43,078 bases of DNA from Acidobacteriaceae bacterium (GCA_031296355.1 JARLFX010000236.1:1-43078), one strand, 5' to 3'; positions 7,315 through 15,871 are shown, numbered from the stretch's first letter. Notes: generated by a model not told the origin, from the sequence alone. A program made the numbers and translations.

Positions 7315-9113
7315 GGCGATGCCAGCGCAGGCGTGCCGGGGAAGGTTATGCGGCTATTGGTTCCGGTACTGCCGTTGGGGTATGCCGAGGATGTATTGGC
7401 GGCTCCGGCAAGGCCCTGATGCATGGCGCGGGCGATGGCGTTATGGTTAACCACCACAACTGATTGCGGGGTGCTGGAAGAAGCGTTTGATGAGGGCGGA
7501 ACCCATGTTGTTGACCCCCAAGGCCCAGGTGCCCACGTCCCGCCGTTGCCTCCAAAATATCTACCGAAGGCATTTTCAATGGCAGTCGTTGGGTCGTCCA
7601 ACCAGAGATTACCAGTTTTTTTATATTGGAGAGCTTTGTTGGGTCCATTAAACAGTTCAGGAAACGCTACAGAGAGCGCAGCAAACGATGCAACTAATGC
7701 AGCAATACCAGCCGCCAAACCAAACACTAAGCCACCAGTCCCAGTGGCACCCACAAGCATGACTAGACCGCCAATCATTGCCGCAGCTCCAAGTACGGTC
7801 AGCGCACCAGCAAGACTAGCGAGCATCACGTCAATAATTTTTACGGTATTTTGGTGGGTAAATGCCCAATTTGAAAATTCATTGATGGTGGCGGTAATGT
7901 TTTGCATTACACCGATGGCAGTTTTTACCATCGGCAAGCCAAGCGCCTGAATTAGGCTGTTCCAACTGGCCGTAAAATCCTGCATTTGCGCATTGAGAGA
8001 GCCTTGCGCATCTGCAAATAAATTTTGACCGTTGGAGCCGATTGCCAGCGCTAGGTCACGGTTTTGCTGCGCGGCGGCGATAGCTTCTTGCGAGATATAA
8101 CGTTGAGCCGTGATGTTCGGGATTAACCGATCAACCTCTTGCGCAATTTGCTGCGGCGTCACAAAGCCAGCGGCCATGAGTTTAGGCACCAACACTTGCT
8201 GCACCCATGCCGGGATGCCTTGCTTTGGATCAGTGAGAACGTCGCCGCCAACAACTTTTGACGGATCAATATAATAGCGGTCGAAATCTTTGGTGATGGC
8301 ATCTGAGCCGTACAGCCCTAGTTTCAAACCCTCAGCAGCGGAAACCTTGGTTGAATACCCCGCAAGCAAATCCCTTCCCGCCATGTTGATGCCACGGCCA
8401 GCAATGCGGCCCATGTTCATAAAGGCGGAAAGGTTAGAGAATATCCACGATGAGAAATCAGCGCCTTGAGCAGTTGGCCCGGCCATGCGTGTAATTTGCA
8501 AAATCTGTTCAGGGGAAAGCAAGCCGTTTGACACCGCAATAGCCGCCGTCATGGCGTGCAAATTGGCCGCGAATGTCTGCGGGTCGATCTTGCCGTTTTT
8601 GGTGGCACCGCCTTGCACGTCAACTGCTTTGATCGCTGCCAGGATGCCCTTGTCTGATGTGTCGCCAGTAAGCCTTTGAATGACGAAAGCATCTTGCGTG
8701 GTGGATTTTAATACCGAGTTGGCATCCGCTGCACTACCAAGCGAGCGCACTAAGTCGTTTTGAATGCCAAGCACCTGAGCGGCGGAATAGCCCGGCGTTG
8801 AGGTTGCAACTGATATAGCTTGGCTGGTCAGGCTGTTTACATCGGCATTGCCAAAACCCAGCATTCGCAATTTTTGCTGTTGCTGAATAATCTTGTCACC
8901 GGCCTCAATGATTTTGCCCATGCCCCTGAGCGCGGCGGTCCCGGCGATTGCCGCCATCGCGCCGCCTGCCACAACCGCAAGTAGCTTAAATTTCCCGGAT
9001 GTGAGGTCAACCGTTTGATTTAGGCCGAATAAATCTCCCTGGATGACGCGCAAAACAGAGGAAACCCCGTTTTGCATCCCGATCTTGACGGCGATATTGT
9101 ACACGTCCGTCAT
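7311..9113 (-). CDS. Tail tape-measure protein
   Basis: This 600-residue protein is the longest in the tail block. It starts MTDVYNIAVKIGMQNGVSSV, has long helical stretches, a glycine/alanine-rich hydrophobic region at about residues 436-485 and a glycine/serine-rich tail. Tape-measure proteins fill the tail tube and set its length. At about 0.15 nm per residue this would give a tail near 90 nm (inference). It follows the tail-assembly chaperone as usual, but here a gp10-like gene and a plus-strand gene lie between them. Confidence 0.85.
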   Translation of the reverse strand: MTDVYNIAVKIGMQNGVSSVLRVIQGDLFGLNQTVDLTSGKFKLLAVVAGGAMAAIAGTAALRGMGKIIEAGDKIIQQQQKLRMLGFGNADVNSLTSQAISVATSTPGYSAAQVLGIQNDLVRSLGSAADANSVLKSTTQDAFVIQRLTGDTSDKGILAAIKAVDVQGGATKNGKIDPQTFAANLHAMTAAIAVSNGLLSPEQILQITRMAGPTAQGADFSSWIFSNLSAFMNMGRIAGRGINMAGRDLLAGYSTKVSAAEGLKLGLYGSDAITKDFDRYYIDPSKVVGGDVLTDPKQGIPAWVQQVLVPKLMAAGFVTPQQIAQEVDRLIPNITAQRYISQEAIAAAQQNRDLALAIGSNGQNLFADAQGSLNAQMQDFTASWNSLIQALGLPMVKTAIGVMQNITATINEFSNWAFTHQNTVKIIDVMLASLAGALTVLGAAAMIGGLVMLVGATGTGGLVFGLAAGIAALVASFAALSVAFPELFNGPNKALQYKKTGNLWLDDPTTAIENAFGRYFGGNGGTWAPGPWGSTTWVPPSSNASSSTPQSVVVVNHNAIARAMHQGLAGAANTSSAYPNGSTGTNSRITFPGTPALASP

Positions 9114-9118
9114 TCGGG

Positions 9119-9147
9119 TTGCCTTTCGTCAGGTTTTTGCCTATGTT
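9119..9147 (+). promoter_or_regulatory. Possible moron promoter
   Basis: TTGCCT (9119-9124), a 17-base spacer and TATGTT (9142-9147) make a weak sigma-70-type promoter just before the plus-strand membrane gene. Transcription would start near the ATG at 9154, giving little or no leader. That agrees with the lack of a good Shine-Dalgarno sequence. Confidence 0.35.
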
Positions 9148-9153
9148 TTAGGC

Positions 9154-9453
9154 ATGGTCAAAATTATTCTTGAAGATGGCTCGCTCGATCCGGCCTCCGA
9201 TTTTGAGGATGACGGCGGGACGCCAGATTTCAGAGCGCGGCAAACGTACCGCCCCGGCAAGCGCATGAAACTTGGGAAGCTAATCGGTGTTTTTGTCGGT
9301 TGGTTTTTGGCAGCGTTAATGGTGCCGCCGTCGCTTTATATTTTTTTGCTTTGGTTTTCGTACACTTTTGATGCCAGCGCATGGGCTGGGCTGATCGTTT
9401 ACATAGGTTTGATGGCCATCGGCTTGTGGTTTTTTAAGTACCGTCGCCGATAA
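9154..9453 (+). CDS. Plus-strand two-helix membrane protein (moron candidate)
   Basis: The 99-residue protein has a soluble acidic N-terminus (LEDGSLDPASDFEDD), a basic linker, and two hydrophobic segments at about residues 42-69 and 73-94, ending in KYRRR. It is encoded opposite to all neighbours between the tape-measure gene and the gp10-like gene. Its last 20 nt overlap the end of the latter. Such solitary reversed genes with their own promoter are typical morons, often expressed from a prophage for superinfection exclusion. The ATG at 9154 was chosen because upstream codons overlap the tape-measure start. No family was recognised. Confidence 0.7.
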   Translation: MVKIILEDGSLDPASDFEDDGGTPDFRARQTYRPGKRMKLGKLIGVFVGWFLAALMVPPSLYIFLLWFSYTFDASAWAGLIVYIGLMAIGLWFFKYRRR

Positions 9454-9934
9454 CGGGAATCGAACCAGCGAACACTTCTTCGCCGATCAATGCCCCGTAA
9501 ACCGTATGGCCGATAATTTCAGCCACCTTGTCAGCCTCACGAAATAGCGCCCCTCCAAGAATGGAGCGCGGTGGCATTTTCGATGTGCCTAATTCCTGAT
9601 AAGCCAGAATCGGATCGTCAGAGCCTATATGCGCCTCGCCATCAAAGCCGCGCATGACGACCGTATGCTCAATTCCATCGCGCATGGTGCCGTCGCGCAA
9701 TTCGGGGTCGTTTTCGGTGTAGCCTTGCCGCACGCGGTCAGCTTTGGTGGCGTCTGCTAACTCAGCCCAAGCGGCAAATGGTCCCGCCGCGCTTTGATAT
9801 GTGCCGATTGAAGATTTCGCCTCTTTCTCCACCAACACCGCAGCACGCTCTAAAGCATGATACCCAGCTTCATGAACGGCTATGGTCATGTCAGAAACTT
9901 TGGCGATGAAACCCAGGATCGACATATCGCTCAT
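9434..9934 (-). CDS. HK97 gp10-like tail/neck protein
   Basis: The 166-residue protein has a long N-terminal helix (EAGYHALERAAVLVEKEAKSSI) and a core YQELGTSKMPPRSILGGALF at about residues 122-141, the hallmark of HK97 gp10-like proteins. These are small tail-completion or head-tail joining factors. The ATG at 9934 overlaps the TGA of the frameshifted chaperone reading (ATGA), with GGAG 6 bases upstream. An ATG four codons earlier is less likely. Its place after the chaperone rather than among connectors is unusual. Confidence 0.75.
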   Translation of the reverse strand: MSDMSILGFIAKVSDMTIAVHEAGYHALERAAVLVEKEAKSSIGTYQSAAGPFAAWAELADATKADRVRQGYTENDPELRDGTMRDGIEHTVVMRGFDGEAHIGSDDPILAYQELGTSKMPPRSILGGALFREADKVAEIIGHTVYGALIGEEVFAGSIPVIGDGT

Positions 9935-10415
9935 GGGCGGCTCCATTGCATGGTTTGCCAGTTGAAATCGTTGCCCTCAAAACTGCCCATTACAACACAA
10001 TGAGCAAGCATATCAACCCAATCCATCTCCATCGCAGTCTGATAGGGCACGCCGTTTTTCACCAACCATAAGGCGTTGGTGAATAGCGGGTGCCCTACTA
10101 GTTTTTTGCTGCCTCAACCCCCTCGGCTTCGGTGGCAGCGCCGCCGTTCAGCGCCTTGAAAGCCTCGGCCACCTTGTTCAAGCTGTCGCCAATCTGATCT
10201 GCTAGAGCCTCAAAATGTTCCGGCTTGGTGGGTTTGGGCACCGGCACGCCGTCAATGGATGTTACGGCGCTGCACAATGTCGCCATCGTCACATAAGCAT
10301 CGTTTTTGGATAATTCCGGACCCAGCATGCGGATAATCCGCATCTGCGCACCCGCGCCGGACTTGCCGACAACAAAGCTATGACCGGCATCGGTAACGGT
10401 AATTTCATCAGCCAT
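9931..10415 (-). CDS. Tail assembly chaperone, -1 frameshift fusion product
   Basis: Reading the 105-codon gene to AAA AAC and slipping back one base opens a further 56 codons (LVGHPLFTNALWLVKNGVPY onward). The new frame ends in a TGA at 9931-9933 that overlaps the next start. The product has 161 residues. The signals are a heptamer A AAA AAC just before the TAG, a 5-nt spacer and a strong stem-loop. The added domain (MEMDWVDMLAHCVVMGSFEG) is a plausible tape-measure-binding extension. The arrangement equals lambda G/GT and P2 E/E-prime. Frameshift efficiency is unknown. Confidence 0.85.
10045..10107 (-). promoter_or_regulatory. Programmed -1 ribosomal frameshift signal
   Basis: On the minus strand, A AAA AAC (10107 to 10101) is followed by the zero-frame TAG and a 5-base spacer. 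A GGGCAC/GTGCCC outer stem (10090-10095 with 10045-10050) then encloses a perfect 9-bp stem TTCACCAAC/GTTGGTGAA (10075-10083 with 10058-10066). Slippery site, spacer and stem together match known bacterial and phage -1 frameshift elements. Confidence 0.85.
10098..10415 (-). CDS. Tail assembly chaperone, unshifted product
   Basis: The 105-residue protein starts MADEITVTDAGHSFVVGKSG, with helices containing MRIIRMLGPELSKNDAYV and EHFEALADQIGDSLNKVAEAF. It ends AAKN next to a slippery site. It follows the tube gene and precedes the tape measure, the fixed position of tail assembly chaperones. These coat the tape-measure protein before the tube polymerises. The unshifted form is normally in excess over the fusion. 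Sequence similarity alone would not identify it; position and frameshift do. Confidence 0.8.
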   Translation of the reverse strand: MADEITVTDAGHSFVVGKSGAGAQMRIIRMLGPELSKNDAYVTMATLCSAVTSIDGVPVPKPTKPEHFEALADQIGDSLNKVAEAFKALNGGAATEAEGVEAAKN

Positions 10416-10416
10416 G

Positions 10417-10869
10417 TTACGCCACCTTTGAGAAGGTTGACGCGAATCCCACGATAGTCTGCTTCACCACAGCCTTCTGCGAAGCGTTCATACGATCTTC
10501 GCATTTCAGCGTGACGTTGGTGCCTTCATAGCGAGCGCGGGAGCCATCGGTCTCGTTCAGGAAAACGTAGATTGCGCCGCCGCCTGTGGTGCCGTTTGGA
10601 TACCCGCCCGCCCAATAGCCGGATTCAATCGCTGAAAACAGCGCATCATTCGCGCCGCCACGCCGATCAATGGTAAGCGTGATATCGTGCCCAGCCGGTA
10701 GATCGCGCTCCAACGGCGGTGAATTGAGAGGCTCAACCCCAACCTTGTTATAACGGGCTTTCCATGTAAAATCCGTTACGCCGGACACGTCGATGGTCTG
10801 GCCGGTAGCGGTTTTCACCACCACCTGAATATCCTGACCAACATTAAAGGTTGAGGTAGCACCTGACAT
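10417..10869 (-). CDS. Tail tube protein
   Basis: The 150-residue protein directly follows the sheath gene. It is a compact beta-rich protein (TFNVGQDIQVVVKTATGQTI, then DITLTIDRRGG, GGGAIYVFLNETDG and ENVTL-like KCEDR) of tube-protein size. Such tubes form hexameric rings inside the sheath. The next gene starts 1 nt later, so chaperone and tube are probably co-translated. It could also be called a tail-completion protein, but the sheath-tube-chaperone order makes the tube far likelier. Confidence 0.75.
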   Translation of the reverse strand: MSGATSTFNVGQDIQVVVKTATGQTIDVSGVTDFTWKARYNKVGVEPLNSPPLERDLPAGHDITLTIDRRGGANDALFSAIESGYWAGGYPNGTTGGGAIYVFLNETDGSRARYEGTNVTLKCEDRMNASQKAVVKQTIVGFASTFSKVA

Positions 10870-10892
10870 AATTGAGGCTCCGATGAATGGGA

Positions 10893-12431
10893 TTAAGCGT
10901 TAGGCGTGGCGGCAACCGACACAGTCTGACCGCCTTGCAAATTCACAAGGAACTTCGTGTTAATCGGCGCGTAAGTGATGTTCACATCGGCCTGCATGTA
11001 GCCCAGCGACGTGCGGTTGAACGGGTTGTTCGTTGCATCGCAAATGACGCTGTAGGGGCGCGGGCCATTGACTGCGCCCAACATCCCTTGCTGCCACATG
11101 CCCAACAAGGAATTGCTGATCGTGGCATCGGCGTTTTGCTCAGTGGTCGAGGTAATCAACTGCCCGATATACACGCCCATGCCTGCGTTCAATGTGGCCG
11201 CGATGTAATTGGTCAGGCGGGTATAATTATCGCCATTCACCGTGGCGCTCAAAGATGAATTGATGCCGCCGCGAACGCTCCAATAATTGCCTCCGGGAGC
11301 CGGGTTGGCGATCACGTCAATGCCAGCGCCGAATAACGACGTCAAATCTGCGGTGGCGTAGTGGTTGGCATGATTGGTGCCAGGCGTGCCGAATGTTTGC
11401 GAGCCGATAATTCCGTAGAGCGGTTTGTTCAGCGTGGATTGTTCTGGCGAGAGATTGGCGAGACGGCCAGCAACAAAGCCCTGCGGTGATACCAAGCGAA
11501 TTACGGCATTGGCCTGATCGTACCAATACACCCAATCGCCGTGCATGATTTTGGCGGCATAGGTATTCGAGCCGGAGGTCTGAACCGTGGTGATCCCCGT
11601 GGCGATAGACGTGCCAGCCGGTAGCGCCTGGATGTTGTATATACCCTCGGCCAGCGCAAATGACGCCTGCACGCTCCATTGCGTAGCGTCAGTGGCGTCG
11701 GCCAGCACCATAAGGCCGCAACCCTGGCCGCGCAGCGCATACATACCGGCGCGCGGCACGGTATCGGTGCCGACGAGCACGGCGCTGGTGATGGTCGTGG
11801 TGCCGTCAGTGCCGCCCGTAAAGACGTTTGCGCCCAGGGTTGGCGCGGTGACGGCAGAACCAGCGACGGCGGAGACGAGTTGGGATGGTCCGCGCAATGC
11901 GCCTTGGCCGTTATTGATGGCGGATGCCAAGTTCAACCAAAAGGCGTTGCCGGTGCCGGTGATGTTGGTGAAAATTTCGGGGTTGAAGCCGGGAATGGCG
12001 ATGGTCACGTTGTACGAGCTTGCAGCGCCGCCAACGGCAATCGTGGCGGTCATCGAATTTCCCAACGTGCCGGTGTAGCGCGCGGTCAGCGTGATAGCGG
12101 TCGAGCCAATCACGCAATCAGCCGCCGTGTCGGTGCCATCGGTGACGCGGACGCATTGAAAATTCTGCGCCCCCTGCAATACGGCGCAAGCAACTGCCGT
12201 CCCCATATCATAGGTGCGGTTTTGCACCGCGCCGAACGTAGTGGCGTATTCCGCCATGGTGCCAATAACCGTTGGCGTATTTACCGGGCCCCATACCGCC
12301 GTGCCGACAACGCCGATCTTGTCGGTGGGAACGCCCGTTAATGCAGCAACCTGCGGCGGGACAATCTGCACATAGAGACCGGGAACGACCAGCGCAGTCG
12401 TGTTGATTGCGCCAAGCTGAGTGATCGGCAT
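10893..12431 (-). CDS. Contractile tail sheath protein
   Basis: The 512-residue protein shows the sheath signature near its start: VVPGLYVQIVPPQ, TDKIGVVGTAVWGPVNTPTVIGTMAEYATTFG. Towards the C-terminus are DYARITNYIA-like YTRLTNYIAATLNAGMGVYIG and a final ADVNITYAPINTKFLVNLQGG strand, used in sheath family members for linking adjacent subunits. The middle has a threonine/glycine-rich domain with TDTAADCVIGSTAIT, presumably the surface domain. It is the largest gene of the tail core and defines this phage as a myovirus. Confidence 0.9.
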   Translation of the reverse strand: MPITQLGAINTTALVVPGLYVQIVPPQVAALTGVPTDKIGVVGTAVWGPVNTPTVIGTMAEYATTFGAVQNRTYDMGTAVACAVLQGAQNFQCVRVTDGTDTAADCVIGSTAITLTARYTGTLGNSMTATIAVGGAASSYNVTIAIPGFNPEIFTNITGTGNAFWLNLASAINNGQGALRGPSQLVSAVAGSAVTAPTLGANVFTGGTDGTTTITSAVLVGTDTVPRAGMYALRGQGCGLMVLADATDATQWSVQASFALAEGIYNIQALPAGTSIATGITTVQTSGSNTYAAKIMHGDWVYWYDQANAVIRLVSPQGFVAGRLANLSPEQSTLNKPLYGIIGSQTFGTPGTNHANHYATADLTSLFGAGIDVIANPAPGGNYWSVRGGINSSLSATVNGDNYTRLTNYIAATLNAGMGVYIGQLITSTTEQNADATISNSLLGMWQQGMLGAVNGPRPYSVICDATNNPFNRTSLGYMQADVNITYAPINTKFLVNLQGGQTVSVAATPNA

Positions 12432-12450
12432 CTTTATAGAACCTTTCTGG

Positions 12451-12470
12451 AAAAATCCCGATCAAACGGG
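12451..12470 (-). terminator. Weak intrinsic terminator before the sheath gene
   Basis: On the minus strand CCCG-TTTGAT-CGGG is followed by ATTTTT, between the tail-completion gene and the sheath start. The stem has only 4 bp, so it could be an attenuator or chance. Confidence 0.25.
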
Positions 12471-12476
12471 CGAATA

Positions 12477-13370
12477 TCAAACAGTCGCGTAAGTGATCGC
12501 GGTGCTTTGATTGATGCTGTAATTTTGCAGCACGGCCGCAACAGCTTGCGCGGCGATGGTATAAATCACGGGCCAGTCGTAAGTAATCAGCAGATCGCGC
12601 CGCCACATTTTGGCGCGGGCTGGCATATCATCCGGGCCGGTCTCGCGCTGGTTCATCCATGTTGCAACGGATGTATCCGGCAATGTCAGCCGGTATGAAT
12701 TGGCGATGAGTGCTGGTAATTTCTCGAAAATCGCATCACGGATACTTGGTTCCGGTGCCCATACACAAACCCGAAATGCTTGCTGTTGACGGGACACTTC
12801 GCTTGCCGCCGTGCCGCCATTCACCACAATCGCGGCGGGTTGATACAGCGTATCCGCGCCACCTATCGGGCTGCCGTTCTGATCCGTTAGGTACGCACCG
12901 AGATCGGTGGTGAGTGAGACGCCAACAGTGACGGTAGCGCCGGTCGCGACCGCGCCGGGAATTTCCGCCGCCAAGGCCGTGGCGATGGTGGCCAGCGTGT
13001 CAGTCGAAAGCGCGGTGTAGGTGTAGGCCACATTGTCGGTGATGATGCACGCGACATTTCCAGCCGATACAGTGCCGCCGAGTGTGACGACCAGGCCAGA
13101 GAGCGTGGCGGTGAGCGTTGCGGCGGTTTGCGTTGTGGTGAACCATGCGCGTTGATAGCGCGTGGCATCCCGGCTCATGGCCTTGTCTGCAAAGATCGAG
13201 ACGATTGATGAACCGACAGAGACGGCGCTCGCCACTTGTTGTTCAGTTGCCCAGCCGCGTTGAATGGTGATGGTTGAGCCGACGATGGATGGCTGGCTGG
13301 TGCCGTTGGGGTAAAGAACGCCGGAAATTAGCGTTAAGAGGCTAGTTTCAATGTCGGATGAATCAGCCAC
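12477..13370 (-). CDS. Head-tail/neck structural protein, unidentified
   Basis: The 297-residue protein begins MADSSDIETSLLTLISGVLY and has WFTTTQTAATLTATLSG in a threonine-rich central region. A C-terminal AFRVCVWAPEPSIRDAIFEKLP, RDLLITYDWPVIYTI segment suggests an alpha/beta fold like that of tail terminator or completion proteins. It stands directly before the sheath gene, where neck and tail-terminator proteins are encoded in myoviruses. At nearly 300 residues it is larger than typical terminators, so an inserted domain at about residues 90-180 is possible. No family was recognised with certainty. Confidence 0.55.
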   Translation of the reverse strand: MADSSDIETSLLTLISGVLYPNGTSQPSIVGSTITIQRGWATEQQVASAVSVGSSIVSIFADKAMSRDATRYQRAWFTTTQTAATLTATLSGLVVTLGGTVSAGNVACIITDNVAYTYTALSTDTLATIATALAAEIPGAVATGATVTVGVSLTTDLGAYLTDQNGSPIGGADTLYQPAAIVVNGGTAASEVSRQQQAFRVCVWAPEPSIRDAIFEKLPALIANSYRLTLPDTSVATWMNQRETGPDDMPARAKMWRRDLLITYDWPVIYTIAAQAVAAVLQNYSINQSTAITYATV

Positions 13371-13371
13371 A

Positions 13372-14025
13372 TCACACCGCCCATTGTTCAGCGTTCATTC
13401 GCCAACCAAGAATCGTCTGTTCGGCACTTGCAGCGGCGTAACGATTGCCATTTTCGTCGGTTAAAATATCGTTTGTGTAGAGGACGCTCGGCACGCTGTA
13501 CGGCAACAGAAATTGCACCGTACCCATCTTGCCATCGTTTGGCAGCGACATGGCGCTAGGGGTCATGCGCGAACCGGCAATCAGCAAAGAACATGGCCAT
13601 GATGTGAAAATCGTAGTTTCCGCCGCCAGAACGTCACCGCCATATGTAGAGGATGCGCCAGGAGTGACGTTTGCAGGGAGCCGGGTAAGCGTTACGTTAT
13701 GGTTGCATTGTACCAGCGACACAGGGCCGGGATAGGCGGTGCCCGCGATAAAGAACGTGCCAAGCGGACCAACGATATAATCGCCAGGCTGTATGCCATT
13801 GCGCTCTAGCGCACCGTACCAAACGGCTTTGCCATATTGTAGCTGCGAGGCACCTTTCAACGCGGCATCGGTGGTAAGGTACGCATCGATCAAGCCGATG
13901 AGGTTTGGGGCTGAGATTGCCGCGCCGGAAGTGTATGGACGATATTGCGCGTAGGGTTTGCCGACAATTCCGGCGCTAATTGAATAACCGAGATCGTAGA
14001 GCGATTCGTATAATGCGCCGCTCAT
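13372..14025 (-). CDS. Neck/connector structural protein, unidentified
   Basis: A 217-residue protein, start MSGALYESLYDLGYSISAGI. It contains LIGLIDAYLTTDAALKG, GDYIVGPLGTFFIAG and SLVQCNHNVTLTRLP. The beta-strand content, GDYIVGPLGTFFIA in particular, resembles small phage stopper or minor structural proteins. It is followed after 1 nt by the neck protein gene and overlaps the adaptor gene (ATGA). Position between adaptor and tail-terminator candidate argues for a head-closure role. The sequence itself does not prove it. Confidence 0.5.
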   Translation of the reverse strand: MSGALYESLYDLGYSISAGIVGKPYAQYRPYTSGAAISAPNLIGLIDAYLTTDAALKGASQLQYGKAVWYGALERNGIQPGDYIVGPLGTFFIAGTAYPGPVSLVQCNHNVTLTRLPANVTPGASSTYGGDVLAAETTIFTSWPCSLLIAGSRMTPSAMSLPNDGKMGTVQFLLPYSVPSVLYTNDILTDENGNRYAAASAEQTILGWRMNAEQWAV

Positions 14026-14447
14026 ACGACAATCCGTATGCTTTGCCCTTGTTGAAAATTAGGGCCGGGAGGAACGCCAAGAAAATCACAAAGCCGGGTT
14101 GACCAATAAGCAAGCAACTGCGCCCGTTCTTTTTGCTCGTTTGCGTTGCGCTTGAACACTGCGGCGGCATCAACATTGAGCGTGCTGCTCATGGTCACGG
14201 TCGCCGTTTCGAGTGTGTAAAGCGTCGTGAGAAATTGCCGCACAACCGCAAACTCAGCCGGTGCTAGGTTGGTGAGGCGATATTCCAACAAGCCGTAAGC
14301 CTGAAAGAAACGCCACCCCTGAAAGCCCGCAGCGCCTGCACCATAGGCAGGGTATCCGCAAAAACGGCGAACCTGCGCCCGCTCATCATCGCTAAATGGC
14401 GTAGTGGCGTAAGCGTCACTTGGCGCTGGTGTAATAGTGCCGGACAT
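14022..14447 (-). CDS. Head-tail adaptor/connector protein
   Basis: The 141-residue protein is mostly helical with SDDERAQVRRFCGYPAYG near the start, then LEYRLTNLAPAEFAVVRQFLTTLY and RAQLLAYWSTRLCDFLGVPPGPNF. The N-terminal short helices resemble gp6/gp15-type adaptors that dock under the portal. It is the first gene after the major capsid gene and its terminator, and overlaps the next by 4 nt. The class is inferred from size, helical pattern and position. Confidence 0.55.
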   Translation of the reverse strand: MSGTITPAPSDAYATTPFSDDERAQVRRFCGYPAYGAGAAGFQGWRFFQAYGLLEYRLTNLAPAEFAVVRQFLTTLYTLETATVTMSSTLNVDAAAVFKRNANEQKERAQLLAYWSTRLCDFLGVPPGPNFQQGQSIRIVV

Positions 14448-14462
14448 TACGCCCCCGTCTGC

Positions 14463-14495
14463 AAAAGAAAAAAGGGCGGCACCGAAATGCCGCCC
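14463..14495 (-). terminator. Intrinsic terminator after the major capsid gene
   Basis: On the minus strand a perfect 8-bp stem GGGCGGCA/TGCCGCCC (14488-14495 with 14474-14481) closes a 6-base loop. It is followed by TTTTTTCTTTT. It lies between the capsid gene and the adaptor gene and would raise capsid mRNA over downstream tail mRNA. Confidence 0.9.
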
Positions 14496-14505
14496 TCATT
14501 TGGCC

Positions 14506-15798
14506 TTAAAGGCTCTCGACAATGACCGCCCGCTTGTAAGCGGCGTTGGTAGCGGTCGGCAGCGTGGTTGGGTTTGCAGTGGTATCAGATGGCGTGGTGA
14601 ACGCGCCCATCCAACTCCATGATTGCGCCACAATCTGTTGCAAGCGGTCCATCGGAGCGCGGGTAATCATACGCACCTTGTCAACCGTCATGGTTTCAGC
14701 AAGCGGGTTGCCGTCCATGTTCTCGTCTTGCCCAGCGAAATTGCCTTCAACCAGGGCACCCTTGCCGCACACCAAGGCGCGGTGAATGCTCAGCCCGCTA
14801 AGGGTTTGCTGCGGTGCCAGGTTGTTCGGAATAAAGCGCACGCCAGCGAGCGAGAAGATTTCGCCCTGCCGGTATTCTTTCGATTCATACGCGCCACGGA
14901 ACATATTCTGGAACGAAGAATCGTTGAACAAGCCCTGGATTTGCTGAGGGTCAGCATAGCAGTTGTAGAGGCCGTCAATAGTCGGAACGGCGTTGTTGCG
15001 TAGATTGGTCGCGGCCTGCAACACGCCGGAAATCATCGGCAGGGTATCGCCAGCAACGAGCGCGGCAGTAGTAGCGCGGTTGTTGGGGCGAATGATTGAT
15101 GGCGCGATACCCGAGACGACAGCAAAGCCGGTGGTTCCGGTTACTGATGTGCCAAAGGTCAAAGAACCAGCAATGCCGCCAGGAGCCGTACTGGTGCCGG
15201 AAACGGTATAGCCGGTAACAGTGTTGGCGACGCCGTTTACAGTGACGGTGAGAGGGTTGCCGGTGCTAACTGGGACGATCTGCCCGGTGGAGCTAAACAC
15301 GGTCTGGAACCCGCGAACATCGTCAACCGGCTGCGTGGTGCTGGTTGCCGTTGTGGTTAAGCGGGTATTACCGCCCAGATAGGTGTTGAACAGCGCGTTA
15401 GCTGCCAGCGTATCCATGGTGCGTGCGGCCTGTTCACCTAGCGCGATTGCATTTTGCACAAACTGCGAGGCGATGCCGACTTTGTTGGTCACGATGTTCA
15501 AATCCAGCGTGTAGCCATATTCAGCCAGCGTCAGGGTGTATTGCTCAACGCCCCAATTACCAGGCGACAATCCGTTGTCGAAATTGGTGTTTGCCGATGG
15601 GGTGAGAGCGGTTGTCGCAGCAGGCAATAAGCCAGCGCGGGTTTTGGTGAGGGTTTCACCAATCTTAACCGCAAATTCTTCCTGATCCGCAATGGAGCGG
15701 TATGCGAGTTTGGCGCGGAGTGCCTGTTCAAACTTGCGCTCAAGGTAGCCGGTCTGGATAATCGGCTGCAATGCAGCGGGGAAATTCTGAATGCCCAT
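14506..15798 (-). CDS. Major capsid protein
   Basis: The 430-residue protein begins MGIQNFPAALQPIIQTGYLE and follows a scaffold gene. An N-terminal helix (YLERKFEQALRAKLAYRSIAD) precedes EEFAVKIGETLTKTRAG, and YGYTLDLNIVTNKVGIASQFVQN suggests the spine and E-loop of an HK97-type fold. Residues about 165-235 are threonine/glycine-rich (TVNGVANTVTGYTVSG), probably an inserted surface domain as in P22-like coats. VAQSWSWMGAFTTP closes the fold. A strong terminator follows the stop, as expected for the most abundant virion protein. No maturation protease gene was seen. Confidence 0.85.
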   Translation of the reverse strand: MGIQNFPAALQPIIQTGYLERKFEQALRAKLAYRSIADQEEFAVKIGETLTKTRAGLLPAATTALTPSANTNFDNGLSPGNWGVEQYTLTLAEYGYTLDLNIVTNKVGIASQFVQNAIALGEQAARTMDTLAANALFNTYLGGNTRLTTTATSTTQPVDDVRGFQTVFSSTGQIVPVSTGNPLTVTVNGVANTVTGYTVSGTSTAPGGIAGSLTFGTSVTGTTGFAVVSGIAPSIIRPNNRATTAALVAGDTLPMISGVLQAATNLRNNAVPTIDGLYNCYADPQQIQGLFNDSSFQNMFRGAYESKEYRQGEIFSLAGVRFIPNNLAPQQTLSGLSIHRALVCGKGALVEGNFAGQDENMDGNPLAETMTVDKVRMITRAPMDRLQQIVAQSWSWMGAFTTPSDTTANPTTLPTATNAAYKRAVIVESL

Positions 15799-15871
15799 GT
15801 GGGGATGTCCTTGCTAATGTTGATGCAAAGCCCCATGGAGGTCAGCTCCCGGTAGGCGGATGGTAGTCGGA

